From Betaproteobacteria bacterium UBA5582 (lineage in GTDB: Bacteria > Pseudomonadota > Gammaproteobacteria > Burkholderiales > Rhodocyclaceae), in contig DILW01000077.1 of assembly GCA_002425245.1 (NCBI GenBank), forward strand, positions 1 to 18,472: a stretch of DNA of 18,472 nucleotides, in the 5' to 3' direction. Position numbers and translations under genes: made by a program. How positions within the stretch are numbered: position 1 is the stretch's first letter; every line of letters starts with the position of its first letter. The notes under the pieces were generated by a model that saw only the letters and a list, made by a program, of their open reading frames with translations, ran no database searches and was not told the origin of the DNA. This document shows positions 6,387 to 18,198 of this stretch, piece after piece.

Positions 6387-7166
6387 TCAATCCTTGCCCC
6401 GCCAGCGCTTTTCGCCTGCCGGGACGGCAAACGGCAACCAGTTTTCGGGCGGCGGCAAGGGACAGGTGGCGAACGGCGTGAACGCGCAAGGCGGATTGAA
6501 GGCGCGATTGAAATCAAGCGTGATCCGGCCCGCCTTCGCCGCCGGCACTTTCAGGAAACGGCCGGCACCGTAGGTATCCCGGCCGCTGCTACGGTCCCGG
6601 AAGACAAAGAAAACCTCGCGCTCGCTCACCGACATCGGCAGCAACTCAGCCACCTGCCCTCCGACCGTAAACACCGCCTTGTGGGCGACACTGACCGGCT
6701 TGAGCTCGCCGGTCACGTTCGGCACTTCCATGTTCAGCGGAGGATCAAGCGGCAACCAGTCCGCTTCGATCCGCCAGGCCGGATCTTCCGGATAGCAGTC
6801 GACACCGCTGAATGCCTGCCGGCTGGACCAGTCACGGTCGCGTACGCGGGCGGCAAAGCGGCCATCGCGCTCGACCACGAAAAAGGACAGGCTGCCATGC
6901 CCGACGATCGTCGGCTGTCCGTCACGGTCGGTCTGCAAGGTCTGCACCTGGCCATCGACCGATTGCCAGCCGACGCCGTCCTCGTCGCGGATCAGATCAC
7001 CGAGGTAGGCGGCACCGAAAGGCAGACGGACCGCGCAATCGTCGGCACTGCCGACCCGGTTGAGGGTGTCGTCGAGCCAGAACAGGCCGACTAGGCCGAG
7101 CCAGCTGTCGGCACCGGCGAGTTCCGCATGGCGGGCCTGCCGCCATTCCTCCAGGGTCGCTGTCAT
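6387..7166 (-). CDS. DUF1684 domain protein of unknown function
   Basis: The 259-residue soluble protein has no signal peptide and no membrane segment. It shows the DUF1684 signature near the C-terminus: RSSGRDTYGAGRFL, then LDFNRAFNPPCAFTPFATCP and PPENWLPFAVPAGEKR. The N-terminus also fits the family (LEEWRQARHAEL ... SWLGLVGLFWLDD). No enzymatic role is established for the family. The ATG at 7166 fits the family opening; it lacks a strong Shine-Dalgarno. It is divergent from the small secreted protein gene at 7249 (82 bp gap) and codirectional with the DUF4395 gene 76 bp downstream, which has its own promoter, so it is probably monocistronic. Confidence 0.88.
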   Translation of the reverse strand: MTATLEEWRQARHAELAGADSWLGLVGLFWLDDTLNRVGSADDCAVRLPFGAAYLGDLIRDEDGVGWQSVDGQVQTLQTDRDGQPTIVGHGSLSFFVVERDGRFAARVRDRDWSSRQAFSGVDCYPEDPAWRIEADWLPLDPPLNMEVPNVTGELKPVSVAHKAVFTVGGQVAELLPMSVSEREVFFVFRDRSSGRDTYGAGRFLKVPAAKAGRITLDFNRAFNPPCAFTPFATCPLPPPENWLPFAVPAGEKRWRGKD

Positions 7167-7248
7167 TTGCTTACAATCCTTGCGTAATGTTTATCCGCCA
7201 CTCGTCCGTTATTCAGGACAGGGTCCCTTACCGAAAGAGAGAAGAATC

Positions 7249-7545
7249 ATGAAAAAATTCCTGTGCGCCGCCTTGATCGCAGCCACCCCACTGTTGGCCG
7301 GCGCCAGCGACATCCGCATCGATGTCGGCAGCGTCCGCGTCCAGACCGGCGGCGTTACCGTCACCTTCGGCAGCCGCAACGACCGCGGCTACTACTGGGA
7401 CGGCCACGAATGGCGCGAGCCGGGTTACTGGAAGAAGCACCACGGTCCGCGCGGCGAGAAATACTATACCGGCCGGCCGCAGGGCGTGCCGCACCAGGGC
7501 CCCGACTTCTGCCCGCCGGGCCAGGCCAAGAAAGGCAACTGCTGA
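7249..7545 (+). CDS. Small secreted DUF2502-like protein
   Basis: A 98-residue protein with a clear Sec signal peptide (MKKFLCAALIAATPLLAGAS, cleavage about residue 20). The mature part starts with a short beta-rich stretch (IRIDVGSVRVQTGGVTVTFG) and continues with a Gly/Tyr/Trp-rich region (RGYYWDGHEWREPGYWKKH) like that of E. coli YpeC (DUF2502), then a Pro/Gly-rich tail with two Cys. The start at 7249 follows a purine-rich AGAGAGAAG; a longer reading from 7060 would run into the divergent DUF1684 gene and lose the signal peptide. The function is unknown, probably periplasmic. The family assignment rests on the YWDG-x-W motif and is moderately sure. Confidence 0.8.
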   Translation: MKKFLCAALIAATPLLAGASDIRIDVGSVRVQTGGVTVTFGSRNDRGYYWDGHEWREPGYWKKHHGPRGEKYYTGRPQGVPHQGPDFCPPGQAKKGNC

Positions 7546-7552
7546 ACGATGC

Positions 7553-7573
7553 GGCGGGCCGCAAGGGCCCGCC
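7553..7573. terminator. GC-rich hairpin between convergent DUF2502-like gene and clpB
   Basis: Perfect 8 bp arms GGCGGGCC / GGCCCGCC with loop GCAAG, 7 nt after the stop at 7545. No T-run follows on either strand, so it is a transcript-end hairpin at best, perhaps helped by Rho or protecting the 3' end. Confidence 0.45.
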
Positions 7574-7594
7574 CACTGATTTGCCGCCTGCGCA

Positions 7595-10177
<2,583 letters not shown>

Positions 10178-10211
10178 GGTGCGCTCCCGCGGCAATTTTC
10201 TAATGCCCTAC

Positions 10212-10239
10212 AGATACGGCCATACCCCGAAATTTCAAG
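10212..10239 (-). promoter_or_regulatory. Sigma-32 (RpoH) heat-shock promoter of clpB
   Basis: The minus strand reads CTTGAAA (10239-10233), 13 bp spacer, CCGTATCT (10219-10212). The -35 matches the sigma-32 consensus perfectly and the -10 matches CCCCATNT at all but two positions; the spacing is within the normal range. Start expected near 10204, giving a leader of about 27 nt. clpB is a classical RpoH target. Confidence 0.8.
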
Positions 10240-10330
10240 TCGACCCTGACAATTAAGCGATATTCCCTATTGCCTTGATGGTTAAAAAGCGTAAGCTGCC
10301 CAGCAGCAAGGAGTTCAAAAAGGTTGATAT

Positions 10331-11956
10331 ATGAAAAAATCGACAACATTACGCGGCAAACTCACCGCGATGACATTGGCAACCATCGGTGCGCTGATTG
10401 TTCTTTTCGCGGTACTGCTCGTTGACGGTCGCCAGCGCATGATGGAAGACCGGCAGAACAAGGTGCGCAATCTGGTCGAAGTCAGCCACGGCATCGCCAG
10501 CCATTTTCATGCGCAGGCGCAGGCCGGGCACATGAGCGACGACGACGCCCGCAAGGCGGCCGCAGCCAGCATCCGTACCTTGCGCTACGACGGCACCGAG
10601 TATTTCTGGATCAACGACCTCAACGACCTGATGGTCATGCATCCGATCCGGCCCGACCTCGAAGGCAAGAAACTCGACCAGTTGAAGGACAAGAACGGCA
10701 AGTTCCTGTTCCGCGAATTCAACACCGTGGTCAGAAACCAGGGCGCCGGTTTCGTCGATTACCTGTGGCCGAAGCCCGGCGCCGAGGAAGGCGTTCCCAA
10801 GGTTTCCTATGTCATGGGCTTCAAGCCCTGGGGCTGGGTCATCGGCACCGGTATCTATGTTGACGATGTCGACACCCAGTTCCGCCGCGACGCGCTCAAG
10901 CTGCTGCTGTGGGGTCTGGCAATCGGCGGTTTCATCGCCGGCTCCCTGCTTCTGGTCTCGCGCAACATCATCCGCACCCTGGGTGGCGATCCGGCTGCCG
11001 CATCGGCAGTGACCCGACGCATTGCCGCCGGCGACTTGTCCACACCGGTCGATTGCCCGCCGGGCGAGAACCTGCTGGCCGACATCCGCGCCATGCAGGA
11101 CACCCTGCGCACGATGATTTCGACCATCGTCAGCAACGCCGAACACGTTTCCAGCTCCGCCGACCAGCTGCTGCGCGCCGCCGAAGAAGTCGCCGACCGC
11201 GCCCGCCAGCAAAGCGATGCGGCCTCCTCGATGGCGGCCTCGGTCGAGGAAATGGCGGTCAGTATCGACCAAGTCAAGGACAATGCCGGCGAGGCACACG
11301 GCATCTCCCGAGAATCCGCCGTCATTTCCGAGGAAGGCGCTGCCGTCATCCACAACGCCGCCAGCGAAATGCGCAAGATTTCGGAAGCGGTTCAGTCCTC
11401 CTCCGAAATCGTTGAAGACCTGGGACGCCAGTCCGACCAGATCACGTCCATCGTCAACACCATCCGCGAGATTGCCGACCAGACCAACCTGCTTGCCTTG
11501 AACGCCGCCATCGAGGCGGCCCGCGCCGGCGAACAGGGGCGCGGTTTTGCCGTGGTCGCCGACGAAGTACGCAAGCTGGCCGAACGAACCAGCCATTCGA
11601 CCACCGAAATCGCGACCATGGTCGGCAAGATCCAGAACGGCACGCGCAGCGCAGTCAGCAGCATGCAGGCCGGCGTCGCCAAGGTCGGCAGCGGCGTCCA
11701 GCTGGCCAATCAGGCCGGCGACTCGATCGAACGCATCCGCGACGGCGCGCAGCGCGTCACCTTCGTGGTGAACGGCATTTCCGACTCGATTTCGGAACAG
11801 AGCCAGGCCAGCAACGACATCGCGCAGAAGCTCGAAACCATCGCCCAGATGTCCGAGGAGAGCGCCATCGCCGTCCGCCAGACGGCCGACGCCGCGCGCC
11901 GCCTGCACCAACTGTCCGGCGAGTTGCACGAGGCGGTTGCCCGCTTCAAGACCTGA
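10331..11956 (+). CDS. Methyl-accepting chemotaxis protein with a single periplasmic Cache (sCache_2) domain
   Basis: This is a membrane chemoreceptor that signals through CheW/CheA to the flagellar motor. The 541 residues comprise: TM1 about 13-31; periplasmic sCache_2 about 35-185 (YDGTEYFWINDLNDLMVMHP and WGWVIGTGIYVDDVD are family hallmarks); TM2 about 190-210; HAMP; and a long cytoplasmic coiled coil whose hairpin tip IADQTNLLALNAAIEAARAG, about 383-402, is the invariant CheA/CheW contact. No C-terminal NWETF-type CheR tether is present; the end is ARFKT. sCache_2 receptors mostly bind small organic acids, but the ligand cannot be read from sequence. AGG lies 7 nt before the start, and a better AAGGAG (10308-10313) is too far at 17 nt. 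No upstream promoter was recognised. It stands alone between divergent clpB and convergent moaE. Confidence 0.95.
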   Translation: MKKSTTLRGKLTAMTLATIGALIVLFAVLLVDGRQRMMEDRQNKVRNLVEVSHGIASHFHAQAQAGHMSDDDARKAAAASIRTLRYDGTEYFWINDLNDLMVMHPIRPDLEGKKLDQLKDKNGKFLFREFNTVVRNQGAGFVDYLWPKPGAEEGVPKVSYVMGFKPWGWVIGTGIYVDDVDTQFRRDALKLLLWGLAIGGFIAGSLLLVSRNIIRTLGGDPAAASAVTRRIAAGDLSTPVDCPPGENLLADIRAMQDTLRTMISTIVSNAEHVSSSADQLLRAAEEVADRARQQSDAASSMAASVEEMAVSIDQVKDNAGEAHGISRESAVISEEGAAVIHNAASEMRKISEAVQSSSEIVEDLGRQSDQITSIVNTIREIADQTNLLALNAAIEAARAGEQGRGFAVVADEVRKLAERTSHSTTEIATMVGKIQNGTRSAVSSMQAGVAKVGSGVQLANQAGDSIERIRDGAQRVTFVVNGISDSISEQSQASNDIAQKLETIAQMSEESAIAVRQTADAARRLHQLSGELHEAVARFKT

Positions 11957-11976
11957 ACGGCGAGCAAGGAAAATGG

Positions 11977-12002
11977 AAAGGGGCGCCGCGGCGCCCCTTT
12001 TT
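11977..12002. terminator. Bidirectional intrinsic terminator between the chemoreceptor gene and moaE
   Basis: A perfect palindrome, AAAGGGGCGCC followed by its mirror, with T-runs on both strands. It lies 20 nt after the chemoreceptor stop, and its right end reaches the last base of the moaE stop, so it serves both converging units. Confidence 0.92.
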
Positions 12003-12454
12003 CATTTCTGCCAGCGCGCTGCCGCGCTGTCGTCTGTCTCCCGGGCATCGACCCAGCGCCCGCCGTCGGCCGTCGCTTCCTTCTTCCAGAACGGCGCTTT
12101 GGTCTTCAGGTAGTCCATGATGAATTCGCAGGCGGCGAAGGCTTCGCCGCGATGCGCGCTGGTCACCGCGACCAGCACGATCTGGTCGCAGGGGGCGAGC
12201 GGGCCGACGCGGTGGATGACCAGCACGTCGTAGATGTCCCAGCGCGATTTCGCCTCGGCGACGATCTGTTCGAGCGCCTTCTCGGTCATCCCCGGGTAAT
12301 GCTCCAGGGTCATGCCGGAGACGCTGGCGCCGTCGTTGATGTCGCGCACTAGGCCGAGGAAGGAAGCGAGCGCACCGACCCGGGCATCGCCCGCGCGCAA
12401 CGCCGCCAGTTCGGCGCCGACGTCGAAATCTTCGGTCTGTACGCGGACGCTCAT
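12002..12454 (-). CDS. moaE: Molybdopterin synthase catalytic (large) subunit MoaE
   Basis: MoaE with MoaD converts cyclic pyranopterin monophosphate to molybdopterin by adding two sulfurs in the cytoplasm. The 150-residue protein matches the family (E. coli 150): GALASFLGLVRDIND at the N-terminus, LEHYPGMTEKAL, VIHRVGPL, TSAHRGEAFAACEFIMDYLK, and the active-site lysine region KTKAPFWKKE (about 117-126). AGGAG lies 6 nt before the ATG, within the 13 nt gap after the prfC stop, so the two are likely one transcript. moaD is not adjacent. The product is needed by molybdoenzymes such as NapA encoded 10 kb away. Its last stop base touches the terminator shared with the chemoreceptor gene. Confidence 0.95.
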   Translation of the reverse strand: MSVRVQTEDFDVGAELAALRAGDARVGALASFLGLVRDINDGASVSGMTLEHYPGMTEKALEQIVAEAKSRWDIYDVLVIHRVGPLAPCDQIVLVAVTSAHRGEAFAACEFIMDYLKTKAPFWKKEATADGGRWVDARETDDSAAARWQK

Positions 12455-12467
12455 CTCTCGCTCCTGC

Positions 12468-14042
<1,575 letters not shown>

Positions 14043-14044
14043 GG

Positions 14045-14056
14045 GTATCCGGATAC
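14045..14056. repeat. 12 bp perfect palindrome in the prfC 5' leader
   Basis: GTATCCGGATAC is its own reverse complement and lies 2 nt before the prfC GTG, between the predicted transcript start and the start codon. A near copy, GGTATCCGGACAC, occurs at 14187-14199 in direct orientation (12 of 13 bases shared). It could be a protein-binding site or a hairpin over the ribosome-binding region. Confidence 0.4.
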
Positions 14057-14073
14057 GTCAGGTAAAGGGCGGC

Positions 14074-14102
14074 ATTATACCTGCCCGGCAAGGCGCCCCG
14101 AA
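14074..14102 (-). promoter_or_regulatory. Sigma-70-type promoter of prfC-moaE
   Basis: A perfect TATAAT (14079-14074 on the minus strand) with a poor -35, TTCGGG, at 17 bp (14102-14097). The expected start near 14067 gives a leader of about 25 nt. Confidence 0.5.
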
Positions 14103-14208
14103 TCGAGGACTCGGGAAATGACGGGCTTTGCGAAGCCGAAGCAATGCAGATGCCCTGCGCCCCCGGCACCGTTGGCCGCATGCCCAGGTATCCGGACACT
14201 TCGAACAC

Positions 14209-14682
14209 TCAGCGATAGGAAGAATAAACCCTGGCCAGGCCATCACCCTGCACCAGCAGCACGTCGTAAGGATCGCGCCGGCCACGATAGGCCGGGCCGT
14301 CCATCCCCGGCGAACCGACCGGCATGCCCGGTACGGCCAGTCCGATGGCCTTGGGCTTTTCCGCCAGCAGACGACGGATTTCCCGTGCCGGCACATGGCC
14401 TTCGAGCAGGTAGCCGCCAACCCGGGCGGTGTGGCATGAGGCATAGCGTTCCGGCATGCCCAGGCGGCGCCTTGCGCCATCCAGATCATCGACTTCGTGG
14501 GCGATCACCGTGAAGCCCTCGCTTTCCAGATGCGTGATCCAGTCCTTGCAGCAACCGCAATACGGGCTTTTCCAGACATCGATCCGCTGCTTCTGCGCGG
14601 GTGCCGCCAGCGCCGCGAACGGCAGCAGCAAGGCGGCCTGCAGCAGCCGGCGGCGCAATTGACGCTCAGTGGTGGCCGGCAT
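14209..14682 (-). CDS. DUF411 family periplasmic protein, probably copper-related
   Basis: The 157-residue protein has a thioredoxin-like DUF411 domain of the kind commonly found in copper-resistance clusters. The N-terminus is a signal (RRRLLQAALLLPFAALAAPA, about 10-28) with an Arg-rich start. The hallmark KSPYCGCCKDW holds Cys42, 44 and 45; a second conserved set is CHTARVGGYLLEGHVP (Cys83, His84, His96), followed by VPGMPVGSPGM. These Cys/His residues are plausible metal ligands. The start at 14682 is chosen over 14688 because AAGGAG (14690-14695) is 7 nt from the former but only 1 nt from the latter. It overlaps the upstream gene by 17 nt, which suggests translational coupling. It is the last gene of the efflux operon. 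The role in metal trafficking is inference from family context. Confidence 0.9.
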   Translation of the reverse strand: MPATTERQLRRRLLQAALLLPFAALAAPAQKQRIDVWKSPYCGCCKDWITHLESEGFTVIAHEVDDLDGARRRLGMPERYASCHTARVGGYLLEGHVPAREIRRLLAEKPKAIGLAVPGMPVGSPGMDGPAYRGRRDPYDVLLVQGDGLARVYSSYR

Positions 14683-15064
14683 GGGCATTCTCCTTCTTCA
14701 CCGTGGTCCGTGCGCTCATCGGCTTCTGGCCGGGCCAGCCCACGTTGAGCAGCACGCGGTCACCCGGGTTGATCACGCCCTGCCCCTGCAACTGGTCGGC
14801 GGCGGCCGGCTTGAGTTCGATCTCGCGCTTGCTCGAACCGGTCAGGATCGTCAGTTTGCCGGCGGCGCCGGCGGTCGCCACCGGCTTGCCGTGGTCGCTG
14901 ACATGAACGGTCACGGTATCGCCTTTGCCGACAATCTCGAATTGAGCATGACCGGCGTCGAGGACGAAACCGCCGTGCATGGACTTGCCGTGGTCTTCGT
15001 GGGCGATGGCCGGCGCGGCGGCAAGGAGGACGGCCAGGCCGAGGGTGGAAATCAGGGTTTTCAT
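14666..15064 (-). CDS. Secreted His-rich protein of the metal-efflux operon
   Basis: A 132-residue protein with a clean Sec signal (MKTLISTLGLAVLLAAAPAIA, cleavage about 21). The mature part opens with HEDHGKSMHGG and closes with HAGHH, so both ends are rich in His and could bind metal. The middle is a predicted beta-sandwich-like stretch (FEIVGKGDTVTVHVSDHGKP, then GAAGKLTILTG). I recognise it only as the kind of small exported protein often found beside heavy-metal RND pumps; no family name is sure. GGAG lies about 8 nt before the ATG. It sits 22 nt after the RND stop and overlaps the DUF411 gene, so it is in the same operon. A periplasmic metal-buffering role is inference. Confidence 0.85.
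   Translation of the reverse strand: MKTLISTLGLAVLLAAAPAIAHEDHGKSMHGGFVLDAGHAQFEIVGKGDTVTVHVSDHGKPVATAGAAGKLTILTGSSKREIELKPAAADQLQGQGVINPGDRVLLNVGWPGQKPMSARTTVKKENAHAGHH
14690..14695 (-). promoter_or_regulatory. Shine-Dalgarno that sets the DUF411 start
   Basis: AAGGAG on the minus strand lies inside the end of the upstream gene. Its spacing (7 nt to the ATG at 14682, 1 nt to the ATG at 14688) selects the shorter protein. Confidence 0.65.
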
Positions 15065-15086
15065 GGAATATCTCCTGGTTGATGAA

Positions 15087-18000
15087 TCAGAGTGCTTCGC
15101 TGAAGGAATCGCGTTGCAGGCGTTCCGCCGCCTTGCGGCCGAAACGCCAGAACAGCGCGGGGGTGATGAAGGTGTCGAGCAGGGTCGCGCCGACCAGCCC
15201 GGAAAAGATGACCACGGCGACCGGGTGCAGGATTTCGGTGCCCGGCTGATCGGCCTCGAACAGCAGGGGCGCCAGCGCGAAGGCCGCCACCAGCGCAGTC
15301 ATCAGCACCGGCGTCAGGCGTTCCAGGGCGCCGCGGACGATCATCTTCGGGTCGAACTGCTCGCCTTCGAAACGCATCAGGTTCAGCCAGTGGCTGACCT
15401 TGAGGATGCCGTTGCGGGTGGCGATGCCGGCCAGCGTGATGAAGCCGATCAGCGCCGCGATCGACAGCGGCTGTCCGGACAGCCACAGGCCGAACACTGC
15501 GCCGACCAGCGCCAGCGGCACGTTGGCCATGATCAGGCCGGCCAGCAGCGCCGAACGGTAGCGGGCGTAGAGGACCATGAAGATGAGCAGGGCCGAGCCG
15601 ACGGCGAGCACGGCAATCAGCCGCGCCGCTTCCTCCTGCGCCTGGAACTGGCCGCCGAGGGTGATGAAGTAGCCTTCGGGCAGGGGCAGCTCACCGGTCA
15701 CCGTGCGAATGTCGGCGACCACCTCGGATAGCGCCCGCCCCTGGGCGTTGAGCGAAATGACGATGCGCCGCCGGCCGTCGTCGCGCACCACCTGGTTCGG
15801 CCCGTCGCTTTCCTCGATGCTCGCCAGGCGTGACAGGGGCACCGCACCGAGCGGCGTGTCGATCAGCAGGCTGGCCAGCCCGTCCGGCGCCCGCTCGCGC
15901 TCGGGCAGGCGCAGCAGCAGGTCGAAACGGCGGTTGCCGTCGATGATCTGGGTGACCTTTTCGCCATCGACCAGCATCTGCAGGCGGCGCAGCAATTCAC
16001 CCGGCGACAGCCCGTGCTGCGCGACGGCGGCGAAATCGACCTGCACCTTGACCTGCGGGGCCAGCACCTGCTTCTCGATTTCCAGGTCGGCAACACCGGC
16101 AATGCCGGCCAGCTGACGCTGCAGCGTGGCGGCACTGGCGCGCAAGACATCGAGATCATCGCCGAAAATCTTGATCGCCACCTGGGCACGCACGCCCGAC
16201 AGCATGTGGTCGATGCGGTGCGAAATCGGCTGACCGAGGTTGAGGCTGCCGGGCAGGTCCTTGAGCCGCTGCCGGATTTCGGCATTGATCGCCTCACGGT
16301 CGCGGCCGCCGGGTTTCAGGCGGATTTCCAGCTCGGACACATAAACGCCTTCGGCATGCTCGTCGAGCTCGGCCCGCCCGGAACGGCGGCCGATGTGCTC
16401 GATTTCCGGCACCCCCAGCAGCAGGCGCTCGGCCTGACTGGCGACGCGGACCGACTCGGCCAGCGTGACGCCGGGATTGAGGCGCAGCGTCACCGTCATC
16501 GACCCCTCGTTGAACGGCGGCAGGAAGGTGGTCGGGAAGAACGGCACGCTGGCCGCCGCCACGATCACCGCCGCCGCGGTCAGCCCGAGCGGCAATCCGG
16601 GCGCCGCCAGGACCCGGCGCAACAGGGGGTCGTAATGGCGCTTCAGCCAGGCGACCAGGCGGGTATCGCCATGCTGGCTGGCGGCCAGTCTGGGCAGCAG
16701 GTAGTAGGACAAGATCGGCGTCACCGTCACCGAGACCAGCAGCGAAGCCAGGATGGAGACGATGTAGGCGATGCCGAGCGGCACGAACAGCCGCCCCTCG
16801 ATCCCCGGCAGGGCAAACAGCGGAACGAAGACCAGCGCAATGATCAGCGTCGCGTAGACGATGGCCGAGCGCACTTCGAGCGAGGCGGCGATGACCAGTT
16901 CGCGCAACTTGAAATCCTCGCCGCGCGCCACCGCCGAGCGCAGACGGCGGAGGATGTTCTCGACATCGACCACCGCGTCGTCGACCAGTTCGCCGATGGC
17001 GATGGCCAGCCCGCCCAGCGTCATCGTGTTGATCGACAACCCAAGCCACTTGAAGACCAGTACGGCGACCAGGATGGACAGCGGGATCGCGGTCAGCGAA
17101 ATGAGCATGGCGCGCAGGTTGCCGAGGAAGAAGAACAGTACCGCCGCCACCAGACAGGCAGCGAGCAGCAGCTTGGCCTGCAGGTTGTCGATCGAGGCCT
17201 GGATGAAATCGGCCTGGCGGAAGATCACTTCCGGCGCCAGCACGCCGGCCGGCATGCCGCGGGTGATGCCGTCGAGCGCCGCCTCGAGGCGCCGGGTCAG
17301 GTCGACGGTATCGGCCGTCGGCTGTTTCTGGATGCTGAGGATGACCGCCGGTGCGCCGTTGAAACCGGCGTCGCCGCGTTTCACGGCCGGCGCGAAGCCG
17401 ACCTGCACGACCTGGCGGAGCAGCACCGGCTGGCCGGCACGCGCCGTGACCGCCAGGTTCTGCAGGTGGTCGAGGCTGGCCGAACGGCCCAGATGGCGGA
17501 TCAGGTATTCGCGGCCGTTGATTTCGAGGAAGCCGCCAGAAGTATTCGCGGCGTGACCGCGCAAGGCGTTTTCCAGCATCTCCAGGCTGACGCCGAGTTC
17601 GGCCATGCGCGCACCGTCCGGCTGCACCTGGAACTGCCGGACCTCGCCGCCGATGGGAATGACCTGGGCGACACCCGGTTCGGCCATCAGGCGCGGGCGC
17701 AACACCCAGTCGGCGTACTCGCGCGCGCGCATGGCATCACCCTGCGCCGGGTCGAGCGGGATCGCCAGCATCATCACCTCGCCCATGATCGACGACACCG
17801 GCCCCATGTGCGGCACGACGCCCGGCGGCAGGCTGCCCTGCAAGGCGGTCAGGCGTTCGGCGACCATCTGGCGGGCGCGATACAGCTCGGTATCCCAGTC
17901 GAAGGAAATATAGACAATGGACAGACCGGCCGCCGACACCGAACGCACGCCGGACACGCCGGGCAGCCCGTTGAGCGTCGTCTCCAGCGGGAAGCTAACC

Positions 18001-18191
18001 AGTTGCTCGATCTCTTCCGGCGCCATGCCGCCGGCCTCGGTCATCAGCGTCACGGTCGGTTTGTTGAGGTCGGGGAAGACATCGACCGGCAGGCGCTGCG
18101 CCTCGAAGGCACCGTAAGCCATCAGGATCAGCGCCACCGCCAGCACCGGCAGGCGGGCTGAGAGGCTCTTGTTCAATAACCACTGGAACAT
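15087..18191 (-). CDS. Heavy-metal efflux RND transporter (CzcA/CusA family inner-membrane pump)
   Basis: This is the proton-driven inner-membrane pump of a tripartite metal-efflux system. The 1034 residues have the RND layout: TM1 about 12-30, a large periplasmic loop, TM2-6 about 335-500, a soluble link, TM7, a second periplasmic loop, and TM8-12 from about 860 to the end. FPDLNKPTVTLMTEAGGMAPEEIE near 39 and FPTTFLPPFNEGSM at the second loop start are HME-RND hallmarks. The TM4 signature reads AIAIGELVDDAVVDVEN (about 395-411), a GE-x3-DDA form, not the DFG-x3-DGA form of CzcA nor the GA-x3-DAA form of CusA. GAGG lies about 5 nt before the ATG. The adaptor gene ends 7 nt upstream. The substrate is not fixed by sequence: a metal cation, copper hinted by neighbours. 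Confidence 0.94.
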   Translation of the reverse strand: MFQWLLNKSLSARLPVLAVALILMAYGAFEAQRLPVDVFPDLNKPTVTLMTEAGGMAPEEIEQLVSFPLETTLNGLPGVSGVRSVSAAGLSIVYISFDWDTELYRARQMVAERLTALQGSLPPGVVPHMGPVSSIMGEVMMLAIPLDPAQGDAMRAREYADWVLRPRLMAEPGVAQVIPIGGEVRQFQVQPDGARMAELGVSLEMLENALRGHAANTSGGFLEINGREYLIRHLGRSASLDHLQNLAVTARAGQPVLLRQVVQVGFAPAVKRGDAGFNGAPAVILSIQKQPTADTVDLTRRLEAALDGITRGMPAGVLAPEVIFRQADFIQASIDNLQAKLLLAACLVAAVLFFFLGNLRAMLISLTAIPLSILVAVLVFKWLGLSINTMTLGGLAIAIGELVDDAVVDVENILRRLRSAVARGEDFKLRELVIAASLEVRSAIVYATLIIALVFVPLFALPGIEGRLFVPLGIAYIVSILASLLVSVTVTPILSYYLLPRLAASQHGDTRLVAWLKRHYDPLLRRVLAAPGLPLGLTAAAVIVAAASVPFFPTTFLPPFNEGSMTVTLRLNPGVTLAESVRVASQAERLLLGVPEIEHIGRRSGRAELDEHAEGVYVSELEIRLKPGGRDREAINAEIRQRLKDLPGSLNLGQPISHRIDHMLSGVRAQVAIKIFGDDLDVLRASAATLQRQLAGIAGVADLEIEKQVLAPQVKVQVDFAAVAQHGLSPGELLRRLQMLVDGEKVTQIIDGNRRFDLLLRLPERERAPDGLASLLIDTPLGAVPLSRLASIEESDGPNQVVRDDGRRRIVISLNAQGRALSEVVADIRTVTGELPLPEGYFITLGGQFQAQEEAARLIAVLAVGSALLIFMVLYARYRSALLAGLIMANVPLALVGAVFGLWLSGQPLSIAALIGFITLAGIATRNGILKVSHWLNLMRFEGEQFDPKMIVRGALERLTPVLMTALVAAFALAPLLFEADQPGTEILHPVAVVIFSGLVGATLLDTFITPALFWRFGRKAAERLQRDSFSEAL

Positions 18192-18198
18192 GGCGACC

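Noticed and set aside
10235..10263. Sigma-28 flagellar promoter for the chemoreceptor gene
   Set aside because: TCAAGTCG and AGCGATAT resemble the two boxes at only 5 of 8 bases each, and the 13 bp spacing is 2 longer than the consensus; the first box also overlaps the clpB -35.
14124..14137. GGCTT-TGCG-AAGCC hairpin as terminator of the metal-efflux operon
   Set aside because: Only a 5 bp stem and a very short interrupted T-stretch; not enough to call a terminator.
16014..18161. 715-codon open frame on the plus strand opposite the RND pump
   Set aside because: Shadow of the pump gene: Arg/Gln/Asp/His-rich composition, no domain, no ribosome-binding site.
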